Source: Corynebacterium sp. HMSC05H05 (GTDB lineage Bacteria; Actinomycetota; Actinomycetes; Mycobacteriales; Mycobacteriaceae). Taken from it: a stretch of DNA of 64,000 nt. The stretch covers positions 141,816-205,815 of the forward strand of contig NZ_KV788388.1 of assembly GCF_001807265.1 (NCBI RefSeq). Direction: 5' to 3'. Both the position numbers and the translations under genes were made by a program. Below the pieces are notes generated by a model that made no database searches, was not told where the DNA came from, and saw only the letters and a program-made list of their open reading frames with translations. The first letter of the stretch is position 1, and the number at the start of each line of letters is the position of its first letter. Positions 28,416 to 37,426 of the stretch are shown piece by piece.

Positions 28416-28455
28416 GACGCCGCCGGTTCCTCCCTTGCGGGGAAGCGGCGGCGTC
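28416..28455 (+). terminator. GC-rich hairpin after the 5'-nucleotidase gene
   Basis: A 10-bp stem (GACGCCGCCG at 28416-28425 with CGGCGGCGTC at 28446-28455) encloses a 20-nt loop. No T-tract follows, so it would be a tailless actinobacterial-type terminator. Confidence 0.45.
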
Positions 28456-28483
28456 GCCGCTGGTGTGGTCGTCGGGCTGGAAC

Positions 28484-28556
28484 GAAAAAGAACCGGCTAC
28501 CTAGAGCCGGTTACCAACGGAAATTTTCGCTGGTAGCCGGTAGTAGGTAGCCGGTT
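28484..28556 (-). terminator. Large imperfect palindrome, terminator of the small secreted-protein gene
   Basis: Two 26-nt arms (28491-28516 and 28531-28556) pair with about four mismatches around a 14-nt centre. The outer 13 bases (AACCGGCTACCTA) are perfectly inverted. Read leftward the structure ends in TTCTTTTT, so it should stop transcription of the minus-strand gene at 28622-28927. Confidence 0.75.
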
Positions 28557-28621
28557 GTGCTTTGCGCAGTGGCGCGAGTGTGCACAGCGCCGCGAGTGCG
28601 CGCCGTGCGGGTGCGCGGCGT

Positions 28622-28927
28622 TTAACGCGCGAACTTGGATGCGACGGAAAGCACCTGGGTGAGCATGCCGATGATCGCGGTGACCACGGCGATCCAGCTC
28701 TTGAGCTCCTCCGGGCTCATGTCCTCGATGGAGGATCCCTCTTCGTCAGAGGAGGACAAGCTGTCCTTGATGGTCTTCTTGTCGTTGTTCTTGCCGCTGT
28801 CGCCGGAGTCCTTGGAGCGGCTCTCCTCGGTGTCGTTGACCGTCGGAGCTGCGTCGGCAACTGCGGCGCCGGAAACCATCACTGCGGTGGCGGTTGCGGC
28901 TGCCGCAAGGCTGGTGCGAAGCTTCAT
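28622..28927 (-). CDS. Small secreted protein of unknown function
   Basis: A 101-residue precursor with a Sec signal peptide cleaved after AVADA (about residue 26). A hydrophilic, Ser/Asp/Lys-rich region follows (about 27-70). The C-terminal amphipathic to hydrophobic helix is about 25 residues long and ends SKFAR. The start follows GAGGAAT, and its own terminator lies downstream. I do not recognize a family. The layout (short, exported, terminal helix) would suit a cell-envelope or pore-associated peptide, but that is inference. Confidence 0.7.
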   Translation of the reverse strand: MKLRTSLAAAATATAVMVSGAAVADAAPTVNDTEESRSKDSGDSGKNNDKKTIKDSLSSSDEEGSSIEDMSPEELKSWIAVVTAIIGMLTQVLSVASKFAR

Positions 28928-29056
28928 CGAATATTCCTCACTCGTATAAATGTGTGTGCTTCTCGGAATGCTATCGGGTGCGCTGCATACGCGCTACCTA
29001 GGACAGCAAGCTCTGAGGCGATTCCCAGAGCTACGTCGCTGCGGCTCGTGAAAGCG

Positions 29057-30016
29057 TTACTTGACGGATACTTTCTTGATGCGGACCTCGTCCGCCGGGG
29101 CGCCGTCCTGCTGGCCACCTTCGACGCCTGCCTCGGCGATCTTGTCCAGGGTGGCAAGGCCCTCGTCGTCGATCTGGCCGAAGTAGGTGTACAGCGGCGG
29201 CAGCACGGAGTCGCCGTAGTTGAGGAAGAACTGGGAGCCGTTGGTGTCCACACCGGCGTTGGCCATGGCGATGGTGCCGCGGTCGTAGCGCTGCGGCTCG
29301 TTGTTTTGCTGCAGCATCATCGTCTTGGCCTGCATCATCTCTTCCTCCGAGGCGCCTTCCGGCATGCCCATCTCGGCCAGGTCGATGCCTTCGAGGGCCT
29401 TGTCGGTGGGCAGCTCGTTGGCGAACTGGAAGCCGGGGCCACCCGAGCCGTTGCCGGCGCGGTCGCCGCACTGCAGGACCTTCAAACCGTCGCCGGTGGT
29501 CAGGCGGTGGCAGACGGTGTCGTCGTAGAAGCCTTCCTCGGCGAGGTATTCAACGGCGTTGACCGTGCACGGGGAGGCCGCACGGTCCAGCTCCATGCCG
29601 ATGGGTCCCTGGTTGGTATCGAGCTCGACGGTGAGAGTGCCGTCGGTGGATACGCCCGACGTTTTCGGGGTGCCGACGCCGTCGCCGCCCTGCTCTGCTG
29701 CCTCGTTGTAGGTGCAGTTCACGGTTGGCGGCAGCGCCTTCTCGCGCTGAGTTGCGATCGGTTCGAACTGCGAGGCGTCGAACGGCTCCTGCTCCTCAGT
29801 GGTGGCCTCGGTTGCTGCGGTTGTCTCGTCGGACGCAAGGTTGTCGCCGCTGTCGTTGTTGGCAGCAAAGTAGATGCCGCCGCCGATCAACGCGATCACG
29901 GCCGCCGAGATGGCTGCCACCGACCAGGGGCGGGACTTTTCCTTGCGGTCGCGTGAATCCAGTTCGCTTTTCAGGTGGGACAGGGCTTCTTTGCCGCGCT
30001 GTTCGTTCGATGCCAC
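29057..30016 (-). CDS. Membrane-anchored cyclophilin-type peptidyl-prolyl isomerase
   Basis: The 319-residue protein has a cytoplasmic N-terminal segment, one transmembrane helix at about residues 34-52 and an acidic Thr/Glu linker. An extracytoplasmic cyclophilin domain covers about residues 115-319. Domain signatures are DTVCHRLTTGDGLKVLQCGD, GTIAMANAGVDTNGSQFFLNY and YTYFGQI. It should assist folding of exported proteins. The GTG at 30016 is chosen by comparison with relatives starting xSNxQR; the frame is open further upstream. It is divergent from the glyoxalase gene. Confidence 0.87.
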   Translation of the reverse strand: MASNEQRGKEALSHLKSELDSRDRKEKSRPWSVAAISAAVIALIGGGIYFAANNDSGDNLASDETTAATEATTEEQEPFDASQFEPIATQREKALPPTVNCTYNEAAEQGGDGVGTPKTSGVSTDGTLTVELDTNQGPIGMELDRAASPCTVNAVEYLAEEGFYDDTVCHRLTTGDGLKVLQCGDRAGNGSGGPGFQFANELPTDKALEGIDLAEMGMPEGASEEEMMQAKTMMLQQNNEPQRYDRGTIAMANAGVDTNGSQFFLNYGDSVLPPLYTYFGQIDDEGLATLDKIAEAGVEGGQQDGAPADEVRIKKVSVK

Positions 30017-30108
30017 TGGGCTATACACCTCGCCATTGTGTTGGGGTGGGCGGAGCAGACGTCGATACGCATCCGCCCTTGAACGGCTAGAAAGCCTAGC
30101 AGCACCGA

Positions 30109-30114
30109 TATAGT
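30109..30114 (+). promoter_or_regulatory. -10 element for the glyoxalase II-like gene (leaderless)
   Basis: TATAGT ends 7 bases before the ATG at 30122, placing the transcription start at or next to the start codon. This supports ATG 30122 over the GTG at 30113, which overlaps the -10 box. Confidence 0.55.
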
Positions 30115-30121
30115 GACCAGC

Positions 30122-30757
30122 ATGAGAATCGCCGGTTTCGCCGCAGGACCTTTTCAAACCAACTGCTATGTCGTTGCTAACGGGGATCGCGCGTTTGTGA
30201 TCGACCCGGGGATGGGCGCGCACGAGGCGGTGAGCCAGCTGGTGCAGGAGCAGGGGCTGACCATCGAGGCGGTGGTGCTCACGCACGGCCACATCGACCA
30301 CATCCGCGACGCCGCAGCGTTCGGCGTGGAGACGTTCATCCACCCAGCGGATGCGTTCATGCTGCTGCGGGGCGAGGGTGTCAGCGAGCAAGCACGCCAG
30401 CTTCACGACGCCTCCGCCATGCCCCCAATCGGTAACCCCACGCCACTCGAGGATGGCCAGACCGTGGAAATCGCCGGCGTGGAGTTGCGGGTGGTGCACG
30501 CCCCGGGCCATTCGCCGGGCTGCGTGATGCTGGTCGCCGACGAGGTAGTTTTCTCCGGCGACGTGCTGTTCCGCGGCGCCATCGGGCGCACAGACTTGCC
30601 GGACTCGGACCCGGCGCAAATGCAGGAATCGCTGCGGGGGCCGGTGTGGGACTTAGCCGACGAACTGCAAGTGCTGCCCGGCCACGGCCCCGCGACGACC
30701 GTGGCGCAGGAGCGCGCGACCAACCCGTACCTGCGCCAGGCCAACGCGGACCGCTAA
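30122..30757 (+). CDS. MBL-fold hydrolase, glyoxalase II-like
   Basis: The 211-residue protein has the metallo-beta-lactamase metal motif HxHxDH (HGHIDH), GHSPGCVML and FSGDVLF. It also shows the N-terminal FQTNCYVV typical of hydroxyacylglutathione hydrolase-like enzymes. Corynebacteria use mycothiol rather than glutathione, so the natural thioester is uncertain. The start choice is explained by the -10 at 30109-30114. hisS follows 48 bases downstream. Confidence 0.87.
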   Translation: MRIAGFAAGPFQTNCYVVANGDRAFVIDPGMGAHEAVSQLVQEQGLTIEAVVLTHGHIDHIRDAAAFGVETFIHPADAFMLLRGEGVSEQARQLHDASAMPPIGNPTPLEDGQTVEIAGVELRVVHAPGHSPGCVMLVADEVVFSGDVLFRGAIGRTDLPDSDPAQMQESLRGPVWDLADELQVLPGHGPATTVAQERATNPYLRQANADR

Positions 30758-30791
30758 ACGGGCATTCGCCCCGGGCGGGGGACGGCTGCAT

Positions 30792-30797
30792 TAGACT
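30792..30797 (+). promoter_or_regulatory. -10 element for hisS (leaderless)
   Basis: TAGACT ends 8 bases before the GTG at 30806. A transcript starting there would begin at or next to the start codon. Confidence 0.5.
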
Positions 30798-30805
30798 TGC
30801 CCGGT

Positions 30806-32104
30806 GTGAGCGAGAACAAGAACGACCAGTTTCAGAAGCTTTCCGCCCCGAAGGGCGTGCCGGATTATGCGCCGCCGCAATCGGCGGCGTTTATCCATGT
30901 GCGCGACGAGTTCGCCCGCCAGGCTCGCATCGCCGGCTACCAGCACATCGAGCTGCCGGTGTTCGAGGACACGACGCTATTCGCCCGCGGTGTGGGCGAG
31001 TCCACGGATGTGGTGAGCAAGGAGATGTACACCTTCGAAGACCGCGGCGGCCGCTCCGTGACGCTGCGCCCGGAGGGCACCGCGGGTGTCATGCGCGCGT
31101 TCATCGAGCACAACATGGACCGCGGTTACCTGCCGGTGAAGCTGAACTACTACGGCCCGTTCTTTCGCTACGAGCGCCCCCAGGCTGGCCGTTACCGCCA
31201 GCTGCAGCAGGTGGGCGTGGAGGCCATCGGCATGGACGACCCGCTGCTGGACGCCGAGGTCATCGCGTTGGCGGACCGCAGCTACCGCGCAATCGGCCTG
31301 AGCGGGTTCCGCCTTGAGTTGACCAGCCTGGGCGACAAGAACTGCCGTCCGGCGTACCGCGAGAAGCTGCAGCAGTTCCTCTTCGACCTGCCGTTGGACG
31401 AGGAAACCCGCAAGCGCGCGGAGATCAACCCGCTGCGCGTGCTCGACGACAAACGTGAGGAAGTCCGCGAGATGACCGCGGATGCGCCGCTGATGCTGGA
31501 TCACCTCTGCGACGAGTGCCGCGCCCATTTTGAGGCCGTCACCGCGGCGCTGGACAGCTTCGGCGTGCCGTATGTGATCAACCCCCGCATGGTTCGCGGG
31601 CTGGACTACTACACCAAGACCACCTTCGAGTTCGTCCACGACGGGCTGGGCGCGCAGTCCGGCATCGGCGGCGGCGGCCGCTATGACGGTCTGATGGCCC
31701 AGATTGGTGGCCCGGACCTGTCAGGCATCGGCTACGGCCTCGGCGTGGACCGCGCCGTGCTCGCGCTTGAAGCTGAGGGCGTGGAGCTGGAAGAGGCGAC
31801 ACACCGTGTGGACGTCTTCGGCATCGCGATCGGCGACGAGGCGCGCGTGAAGATGAGCAAGCTTATCGACGAGCTCCGCGCCGCCGGCGTTTCCGCCGAC
31901 ATGTCTTACGGCAAGCGCGGGCTCAAGGGATCGATGAAGGGTGCCGACCGCGCCGGCGCAAGGTACGCGCTCGTGCTCGGGGAGCGTGAACTGGAGGCCG
32001 GCGAGGTGGCTGTGAAGAACCTCGCGGAGCACTCGCAAAAGTCCGTGGCGCTGTCGGTCCAGGCTGTAACCCAGGCAATTACGGGAGCGGAGCCTAAGCT
32101 CTAG
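30806..32104 (+). CDS. hisS: Histidyl-tRNA synthetase
   Basis: This 432-residue class II synthetase has [13 protein letters not shown] at the N terminus, motif 2 [23 protein letters not shown] and the histidine motif [14 protein letters not shown]. The anticodon-binding domain runs from about residue 330. It charges tRNA-His. A GTG at 30806 is chosen; a TTG at 30797 is in frame but overlaps the -10 box. The last four bases (CTAG) are shared with the stop of the convergent sdaA. Confidence 0.95.
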   Translation: MSENKNDQFQKLSAPKGVPDYAPPQSAAFIHVRDEFARQARIAGYQHIELPVFEDTTLFARGVGESTDVVSKEMYTFEDRGGRSVTLRPEGTAGVMRAFIEHNMDRGYLPVKLNYYGPFFRYERPQAGRYRQLQQVGVEAIGMDDPLLDAEVIALADRSYRAIGLSGFRLELTSLGDKNCRPAYREKLQQFLFDLPLDEETRKRAEINPLRVLDDKREEVREMTADAPLMLDHLCDECRAHFEAVTAALDSFGVPYVINPRMVRGLDYYTKTTFEFVHDGLGAQSGIGGGGRYDGLMAQIGGPDLSGIGYGLGVDRAVLALEAEGVELEEATHRVDVFGIAIGDEARVKMSKLIDELRAAGVSADMSYGKRGLKGSMKGADRAGARYALVLGERELEAGEVAVKNLAEHSQKSVALSVQAVTQAITGAEPKL

Positions 32105-33495
32105 CACTCGGTGATGTTCACCGGCAGTCCTAGCTGCACTGCCAGGCCGCCCATGGACGTCTCCTTGTACTGCGTCATCATGTCGCGGCCGGTGGCGGCC
32201 ATGGTCTCCACCACGTCGTCGAGGGTGACGATGTTGGTGCCGTCGCCCAGCTTGGCCAGACGCGCAGCGTTGATGGCCTTCACACCGCCGATGGCGTTGC
32301 GCTCGATGCACGGCACCTGCACCAGGCCGCCGACGGGGTCGCAGGTCAGGCCGAGGTTATGCTCGAGGGCGATTTCGGCGGCGTTTTCCACCTGGGCAGG
32401 CGTGCCCCCGAGTGCGGCGCACATGCCTGCGGCAGCCATGGAAGACGCCGAGCCGACCTCGCCCTGGCACCCCACCTCCGCACCCGAGATCGACGCGTTG
32501 GTCTTGATGATCGACCCGACCGCGCCGGCAGTGAGCAAAAACTCGCGGGCGCGCTCGACGGTGAAATCGTCGGTGAAGTCGCGGCAGTAGTGCATCACCG
32601 CAGGGATGATGCCGGCGGCGCCGTTCGTCGGAGCGGTGACCACCTGGCCGTGCGCGGCGTTTTCCTCGTTGACGGCTAGCGCGTAGAGGTTGACCCACTC
32701 CATCGCGTCCAGCCCGCGGGCGGTGGAAGCCTCGTACTCGGCGGTGAGCAGACGGTGGAGACGGTTCGCGCGGCGCTTGACGTTGAGCCCGCCGGGCAGC
32801 GTGCCCTCCGTCTTTAAGCCATGCGCGACGCACTCCTGCATCACGTTCCACACCGCGTCTAGGTGGGCGTCGAGCTTTTCACGGCCGTGGATGGATTCCT
32901 CGTTGGCGCGCATGATGTCGGCGATGGTCAAGCCGGTCTCGTCGCAACGCTGCATCAGCTCGGCAGCAGTGTTGAAGGGGTAGGGCACCGAGGGGATCTC
33001 GCGGGCGGCCGCCACGCCGGATTCGTCGCGGTGCGCCTCCATCTCCCAGCGGTCCTGGATGAAGCCGCCGCCGACGGAGTAGTAGTCCTCGCGCTCAGCG
33101 AGCACGTTGCCGTTCGCATCCCACGCGTCGAAGATGAGGCAGTTCGGGTGGGCGGCAACTGGGGCGGGATCGAACCGGAGCTCGTATTCCACGGTGCCGG
33201 TGGGGCCGGAGACAGTTCCCGTAGCGGGGATCGGCTCGCCCGGTTTCGGCTCGATATCAGCCGATGTAGTGGTGGGGGTGTAGCCGACAAGCCCAAGTAA
33301 GGCTGCTCGGTCGGTGCCGTGGCCAACGCCGGTGGCAGCGAGAGATCCCCGCAGCTCCACCAGTACTTTGGCCGGGTAAGTGTCGAGTTTGTCTATGAAG
33401 GCTTGGGCTGCACGCATCGGGCCCACGGTGTGGGAGGACGACGGGCCGATGCCAATGCTGAACAGGTCAACAACGCTCACAAAGTTTGCAGACAT
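32101..33495 (-). CDS. sdaA: L-serine ammonia-lyase (iron-sulfur, single chain)
   Basis: A 464-residue fused alpha/beta enzyme opening with [24 protein letters not shown]. The 4Fe-4S ligands are in [12 protein letters not shown] plus a further Cys of the catalytic domain. The protein ends in Cys464, matching the family feature in which the terminal Cys occupies the cluster's open site until substrate displaces it. It deaminates serine to pyruvate. The ATG at 33495 fits the conserved N terminus better than the upstream in-frame start. Confidence 0.95.
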   Translation of the reverse strand: MSANFVSVVDLFSIGIGPSSSHTVGPMRAAQAFIDKLDTYPAKVLVELRGSLAATGVGHGTDRAALLGLVGYTPTTTSADIEPKPGEPIPATGTVSGPTGTVEYELRFDPAPVAAHPNCLIFDAWDANGNVLAEREDYYSVGGGFIQDRWEMEAHRDESGVAAAREIPSVPYPFNTAAELMQRCDETGLTIADIMRANEESIHGREKLDAHLDAVWNVMQECVAHGLKTEGTLPGGLNVKRRANRLHRLLTAEYEASTARGLDAMEWVNLYALAVNEENAAHGQVVTAPTNGAAGIIPAVMHYCRDFTDDFTVERAREFLLTAGAVGSIIKTNASISGAEVGCQGEVGSASSMAAAGMCAALGGTPAQVENAAEIALEHNLGLTCDPVGGLVQVPCIERNAIGGVKAINAARLAKLGDGTNIVTLDDVVETMAATGRDMMTQYKETSMGGLAVQLGLPVNITEC

Positions 33496-33549
33496 GCCGG
33501 GGATACTACCGCACGAAAAGGTGGGCGGCGCCACAGCGAAGCCGGAATA

Positions 33550-34272
33550 TTAACTTTCCTGCGCAAGCGCCGGAATGTCTGTCGCCCCCAGCACAGAGAT
33601 GGGCTTCTGCGACGGCTTTCCGTGTTCCGTGATGATGGCAAGACGTGGCACTGCACCAGAGCTCAGCGGGGTGCTCAACGCCTCAACCGCAGCGGCAGCG
33701 GTCACGGTGCGCGAAAGAAAGATCGGCTCATCCAGCTTGCCGCTGTGCTCAAGCACCTCCGCCACAGTCCCTGTGGAAATGGTGTCGTCGTCTCGCAACT
33801 CTGCGGCTAGCCAACGCGCAATCGCATTGGTGGTGAGCAAACCGACGCACTCGCCGCCCTCGTAGACTGGGAACTGGGCGAGGCCATCGGATGCGATGAC
33901 CTTGAGGGGCTCATGGATGTCCGTGTCCGGGGAGAAGGTGACCACCCGCTGGTGCTCCACCACATCCAGCGCAAGTGTCGGGGCGAGCAGAGCATCTCGG
34001 ATCCGCTCGATCTCCGCAACAGTTTCGGGCAGCGGCTCGGCGATCGGGCGCAGGTTGTCGTACTCGCCGTGGCTGATCGCGTTGCGCAGATCAGCGAACT
34101 CCTGCAGCGTCTCGGACTGCTCGAGGGTGATGATGCCTTTCTCCGCCGCCAGCCGGGCCATCCAGGAAAACGAGTCGGACCGTTTCGCGTCCAGCTCGCT
34201 GCGCAAGAACTTCTCGATGGAATTGAACGCAGCAAGAAACGGCACGGCGCGGTTGGGCTCAGCATTGCTCAT
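33550..34272 (-). CDS. HEPN-like domain fused to CBS domains
   Basis: The 240-residue protein has an all-helical N-terminal region (about 10-90) containing RNAISH (Arg63 to His68), an Rx4H pattern of HEPN domains. Paired CBS-like repeats follow (about 100-240), for example PLKVIASDGLAQFPVYEGGECVG split over the first repeat. CBS domains usually sense adenosine nucleotides. The HEPN call rests on a short motif and helix content, so it is tentative. The ATG at 34272 is chosen over an upstream open stretch. sdaA follows 54 bases downstream on the same strand. Confidence 0.68.
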   Translation of the reverse strand: MSNAEPNRAVPFLAAFNSIEKFLRSELDAKRSDSFSWMARLAAEKGIITLEQSETLQEFADLRNAISHGEYDNLRPIAEPLPETVAEIERIRDALLAPTLALDVVEHQRVVTFSPDTDIHEPLKVIASDGLAQFPVYEGGECVGLLTTNAIARWLAAELRDDDTISTGTVAEVLEHSGKLDEPIFLSRTVTAAAAVEALSTPLSSGAVPRLAIITEHGKPSQKPISVLGATDIPALAQES

Positions 34273-34350
34273 GCCGGCCACTGTAGCGACGTGCCGTTTT
34301 GGAGTGGGAAGCAAGGGTTTCGGTGGGCTTATGGCGCGGGCCCCATCCGC

Positions 34351-34419
34351 GGATCCAGCTATCAAGGTCCAGCTAATCGGCCCCAGGGGGCGATAAATGA
34401 GGTGCCACTAGCTGGATCC
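34351..34419. repeat. 11-bp inverted repeat in the gap between the CBS and YpfJ genes
   Basis: GGATCCAGCTA (34351-34361) is exactly inverted at 34409-34419. A third partial copy, GGTCCAGCTA, lies at 34366-34375. The 230-base gap (34273-34504) holds no gene and should carry the promoter of the CBS-domain gene. Confidence 0.6.
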
Positions 34420-34504
34420 AGCCCCGTCGGGGTAAAGGAGAGAGGGATACGCTAGATCTCGTGCATCTGCTGGTCCTTGGTCCCGTGCGCGGTGAGTCGG
34501 CGGT

Positions 34505-35428
34505 TTAGCTCTTGTACACGCCGCGGTTGAGCGTGTCGCAGGCGGACATTTGGCCGGTTTCGTAGCCGGACTTGAACGCCTGCATGCGCTGCTCCGAAGA
34601 GCCGTGCGTCCACGCGTCCGGATCGACCTCGCCGCCGGAGCGCTTCTGGATGTTGTCGTCGCCGATGGACTGCGCCGCCTGCAGCGCCTGCTGCAGCTGC
34701 TCGTCGCTGATCGGCTCAAGAGCTGCGTTCTCGCCCTTGGAAGCGTGGTGCGCCCACAGGCCCGCGTAGCAGTCGGCCTGCAGCTCGATTGCCACCGCGG
34801 CGGAATCCTCGCCCGGGTTCTTGTAGTCGCTCAGGCCGAGGGTGCCCTCGAGGTTCTGGATGTGGTGGCCGTATTCGTGGGCGGTGGCGTACTCCTGCGC
34901 GAGCGGGCCGTTGGAGCCGCCGAGTTGGGACAGCTGGTCGAAGAAGCTCACGTCCAGGTACGCGGTGGTGTCCTGCGGGCAGTAGAACGGGCCAGTGTCT
35001 GAGCTGGCAAAGCCGCATCCGGAATTCACGCTGCCTTTGAAGATGGTCATTTCCGGTTTAGTGAACTGGGTTTCAGACTGCGCCGGCAACACCTCGGCCC
35101 AGATGGTGTTCAGTGAACCCATGGTCGCCGCCGCGCGGCAGTCGTCGTACTCGTTGGAGGAACCCTGCTCCTGGCAGTGCTCCAGGGAGTACTCGCCCTG
35201 GGACTGCGACTGGGAGTCGCCTCCGCCACCGAGGATTCCGTCGAATGCGCCGCTGAAGTACAGCAGGGCAAGCAGGACCAAAATGATCGTGCCTCCGCCG
35301 CCTCCGCGCAGCAGGAGCGGCAGCAGCATCATTGCGCCGTTTCCTAAGCCGCCGCCTCCGCGGCCGCCACCGGAGCTGGTATTGACGTTGCCGCCTTGGC
35401 CCTGTGCGTAGTCGCCTCTGAAAGTCAT
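34505..35428 (-). CDS. YpfJ-type neutral zinc metallopeptidase
   Basis: The 307-residue protein has a Gly-rich cytoplasmic N terminus and one transmembrane helix (about 45-65). The extracytoplasmic peptidase domain has the zinc motif HEYGHH, and the ELQADCYAG segment supplies the third ligand. The family (putative neutral zinc metallopeptidase) is poorly characterized. A CAGAAT -10-like hexamer lies only about 8 bases upstream of the ATG, which suggests a leaderless transcript. Confidence 0.87.
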   Translation of the reverse strand: MTFRGDYAQGQGGNVNTSSGGGRGGGGLGNGAMMLLPLLLRGGGGGTIILVLLALLYFSGAFDGILGGGGDSQSQSQGEYSLEHCQEQGSSNEYDDCRAAATMGSLNTIWAEVLPAQSETQFTKPEMTIFKGSVNSGCGFASSDTGPFYCPQDTTAYLDVSFFDQLSQLGGSNGPLAQEYATAHEYGHHIQNLEGTLGLSDYKNPGEDSAAVAIELQADCYAGLWAHHASKGENAALEPISDEQLQQALQAAQSIGDDNIQKRSGGEVDPDAWTHGSSEQRMQAFKSGYETGQMSACDTLNRGVYKS

Positions 35429-35552
35429 GGTCAGGATTCTGCCAAATAACTAGGGCAAGTGTGGGATCTGGGTCATTTGGCACTTGTGTCGAGCCTGCGG
35501 CAAGAGGGGGCCGGACGCGTGGAGCCACAGCGCCGGGTAAACTTTGCCAGGT

Positions 35553-35558
35553 TAGATT
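35553..35558 (+). promoter_or_regulatory. Candidate -10 element for aspS
   Basis: TAGATT lies 29 bases before the aspS TTG start, in the divergent gap with the metallopeptidase gene. Confidence 0.4.
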
Positions 35559-35586
35559 TGCCATCACGTGGAAGGACGTGGATACC

Positions 35587-37419
35587 TTGCTGCGCACTCA
35601 CCTTGCGGGGAACCTGAATAGAGAACTCGAAGGCCAAACTGTCACTCTCACCGGCTGGGTGGCCCGTCGTCGTGACCACGGCGGCGTGATCTTTATCGAC
35701 CTGCGCGATCGCTCCGGGCTGGCCCAGGTGGTCTTCCGTGAGTCTGAGGTCGCTGAGGCTGCGCACGACCTGCGCAGCGAGTACGTCGTTCAGGTCACCG
35801 GCACCGTCGAGCCGCGTCCGGAAGGTTCTGCCAACCCGAACCTGGCATCCGGTGAGATCGAGGTCAACGTCACCGACCTGAAGGTGTTGAACAAGGCCGC
35901 GGCGCTGCCGTTCCAGATCGAGGACGCGTCCTCTAGCGAGGTCGGCGAAGAAGCTCGTTTGCGTTACCGCTACCTCGACCTGCGCCGTGAGCGCCAGGCA
36001 AAGGCGATGCGTCTGCGCGCGAAGGCGAACCAGGCGGCACGCCGCGTGCTGGACAACCACGACTTCACGGAGATTGAGACTCCCACGCTGACGCGTTCGA
36101 CGCCGGAGGGTGCGCGAGACTTCCTGGTCCCCGCACGTTTGAAGCCGGGCTCGTGGTACGCCCTGCCGCAGTCGCCGCAGCTGTTCAAGCAGCTGCTCAT
36201 GGTGGCGGGCATGGAGCGCTACTACCAGCTGGCACGCTGCTACCGCGACGAGGACTTCCGTGCGGACCGCCAGCCGGAGTTCACCCAGCTGGATGTTGAG
36301 GCTAGCTTCGTGGACCAGGACGACATCATCGAGCTTGCTGAGGAGATCCTGGTCGAGCTGTGGAAGCTGATCGGCTACGACATCCAGACGCCGATCCCGC
36401 GCATGACCTACAAGGAAGCGATGGAAAAGTACGGCTCCGACAAGCCGGACCTGCGCTTCGACATCCCGCTGGTGGAATGCACCGAGTTTTTCAAGGACAC
36501 CACCTTCCGCGTGTTCAAGGCGGAGTACGTCGGCGCTGTGGTCATGGACGGCGGCGCGTCCCAGCCGCGCCGCCAGCTCGACGCTTGGCAGGAGTGGGCG
36601 AAGCAGCGGGGCGCGAAGGGCTTGGCCTACATCCTGGTGCAGGACGACGGCGAGCTGACCGGCCCGGTGGCCAAGAACATCACCGACGAGGAGAAGGCCG
36701 GCATCGCCGAGCACGTCGGCGCGAAGCCGGGCGACTGCATCTTCTTCGCCGCCGGCGAGACCAAGGCGTCCCGCGCGCTGCTGGGGGCAGCCCGTGGCGA
36801 GATCGCGCGCAAGCTGGACCTGATCAAGGACGGCGACTGGGCATTTACCTGGGTCGTTGACGCACCGCTGTTCGAGCCCGCCGCGGATGCCACTGCTTCT
36901 GGCGATGTAGCGCTCGGCCACTCCAAGTGGACCGCAGTGCACCACGCGTTCACGTCGCCGAAGCCGGAATTCCTGGACAACTTCGAGGAGAACCCGGGCG
37001 AGGCGCTCGCCTACGCCTACGACATCGTCTGCAACGGCAACGAGATCGGCGGCGGCTCCATCCGTATCCACGAGCACGATGTGCAGAAGCGTGTGTTCGA
37101 GGTCATGGGCATCACCGACGAGGAAGCGGAGGAGAAGTTCGGCTTCCTGCTGGACGCCTTCCAGTACGGTGCCCCGCCGCACGGCGGCATCGCTTTCGGC
37201 TGGGACCGCATTGTTTCCTTGCTCGGCGGCTTTGAGTCCATCCGCGACGTCATCGCCTTCCCGAAGTCGGGTGGCGGCGTGGATCCGCTGACCGACGCTC
37301 CGGCGCCGATCCCGGCGGAGCAGCGCAAGGAGACCGGCGTGGACTTCAAGCCGAAGAAGGACGCTGAGGCAAAGGACGCTAAGGGCACCGAGGCCGAGGC
37401 GGCGGGCGCCGAGAAGTAG
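35587..37419 (+). CDS. aspS: Aspartyl-tRNA synthetase
   Basis: This 610-residue bacterial-type AspRS has an N-terminal OB-fold anticodon domain ([24 protein letters not shown]). Class II motifs include [21 protein letters not shown] insertion domain is present, and motif 3 reads [10 protein letters not shown]. The C-terminal tail is Lys/Ala/Glu-rich. A TTG start is chosen because GGAAGGA lies about 10 bases upstream and the residues MLRTHLAG match relatives. Bacteria with an amidotransferase often use a non-discriminating form; this cannot be decided here. Confidence 0.95.
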   Translation: MLRTHLAGNLNRELEGQTVTLTGWVARRRDHGGVIFIDLRDRSGLAQVVFRESEVAEAAHDLRSEYVVQVTGTVEPRPEGSANPNLASGEIEVNVTDLKVLNKAAALPFQIEDASSSEVGEEARLRYRYLDLRRERQAKAMRLRAKANQAARRVLDNHDFTEIETPTLTRSTPEGARDFLVPARLKPGSWYALPQSPQLFKQLLMVAGMERYYQLARCYRDEDFRADRQPEFTQLDVEASFVDQDDIIELAEEILVELWKLIGYDIQTPIPRMTYKEAMEKYGSDKPDLRFDIPLVECTEFFKDTTFRVFKAEYVGAVVMDGGASQPRRQLDAWQEWAKQRGAKGLAYILVQDDGELTGPVAKNITDEEKAGIAEHVGAKPGDCIFFAAGETKASRALLGAARGEIARKLDLIKDGDWAFTWVVDAPLFEPAADATASGDVALGHSKWTAVHHAFTSPKPEFLDNFEENPGEALAYAYDIVCNGNEIGGGSIRIHEHDVQKRVFEVMGITDEEAEEKFGFLLDAFQYGAPPHGGIAFGWDRIVSLLGGFESIRDVIAFPKSGGGVDPLTDAPAPIPAEQRKETGVDFKPKKDAEAKDAKGTEAEAAGAEK

Positions 37420-37426
37420 GCCAGCC

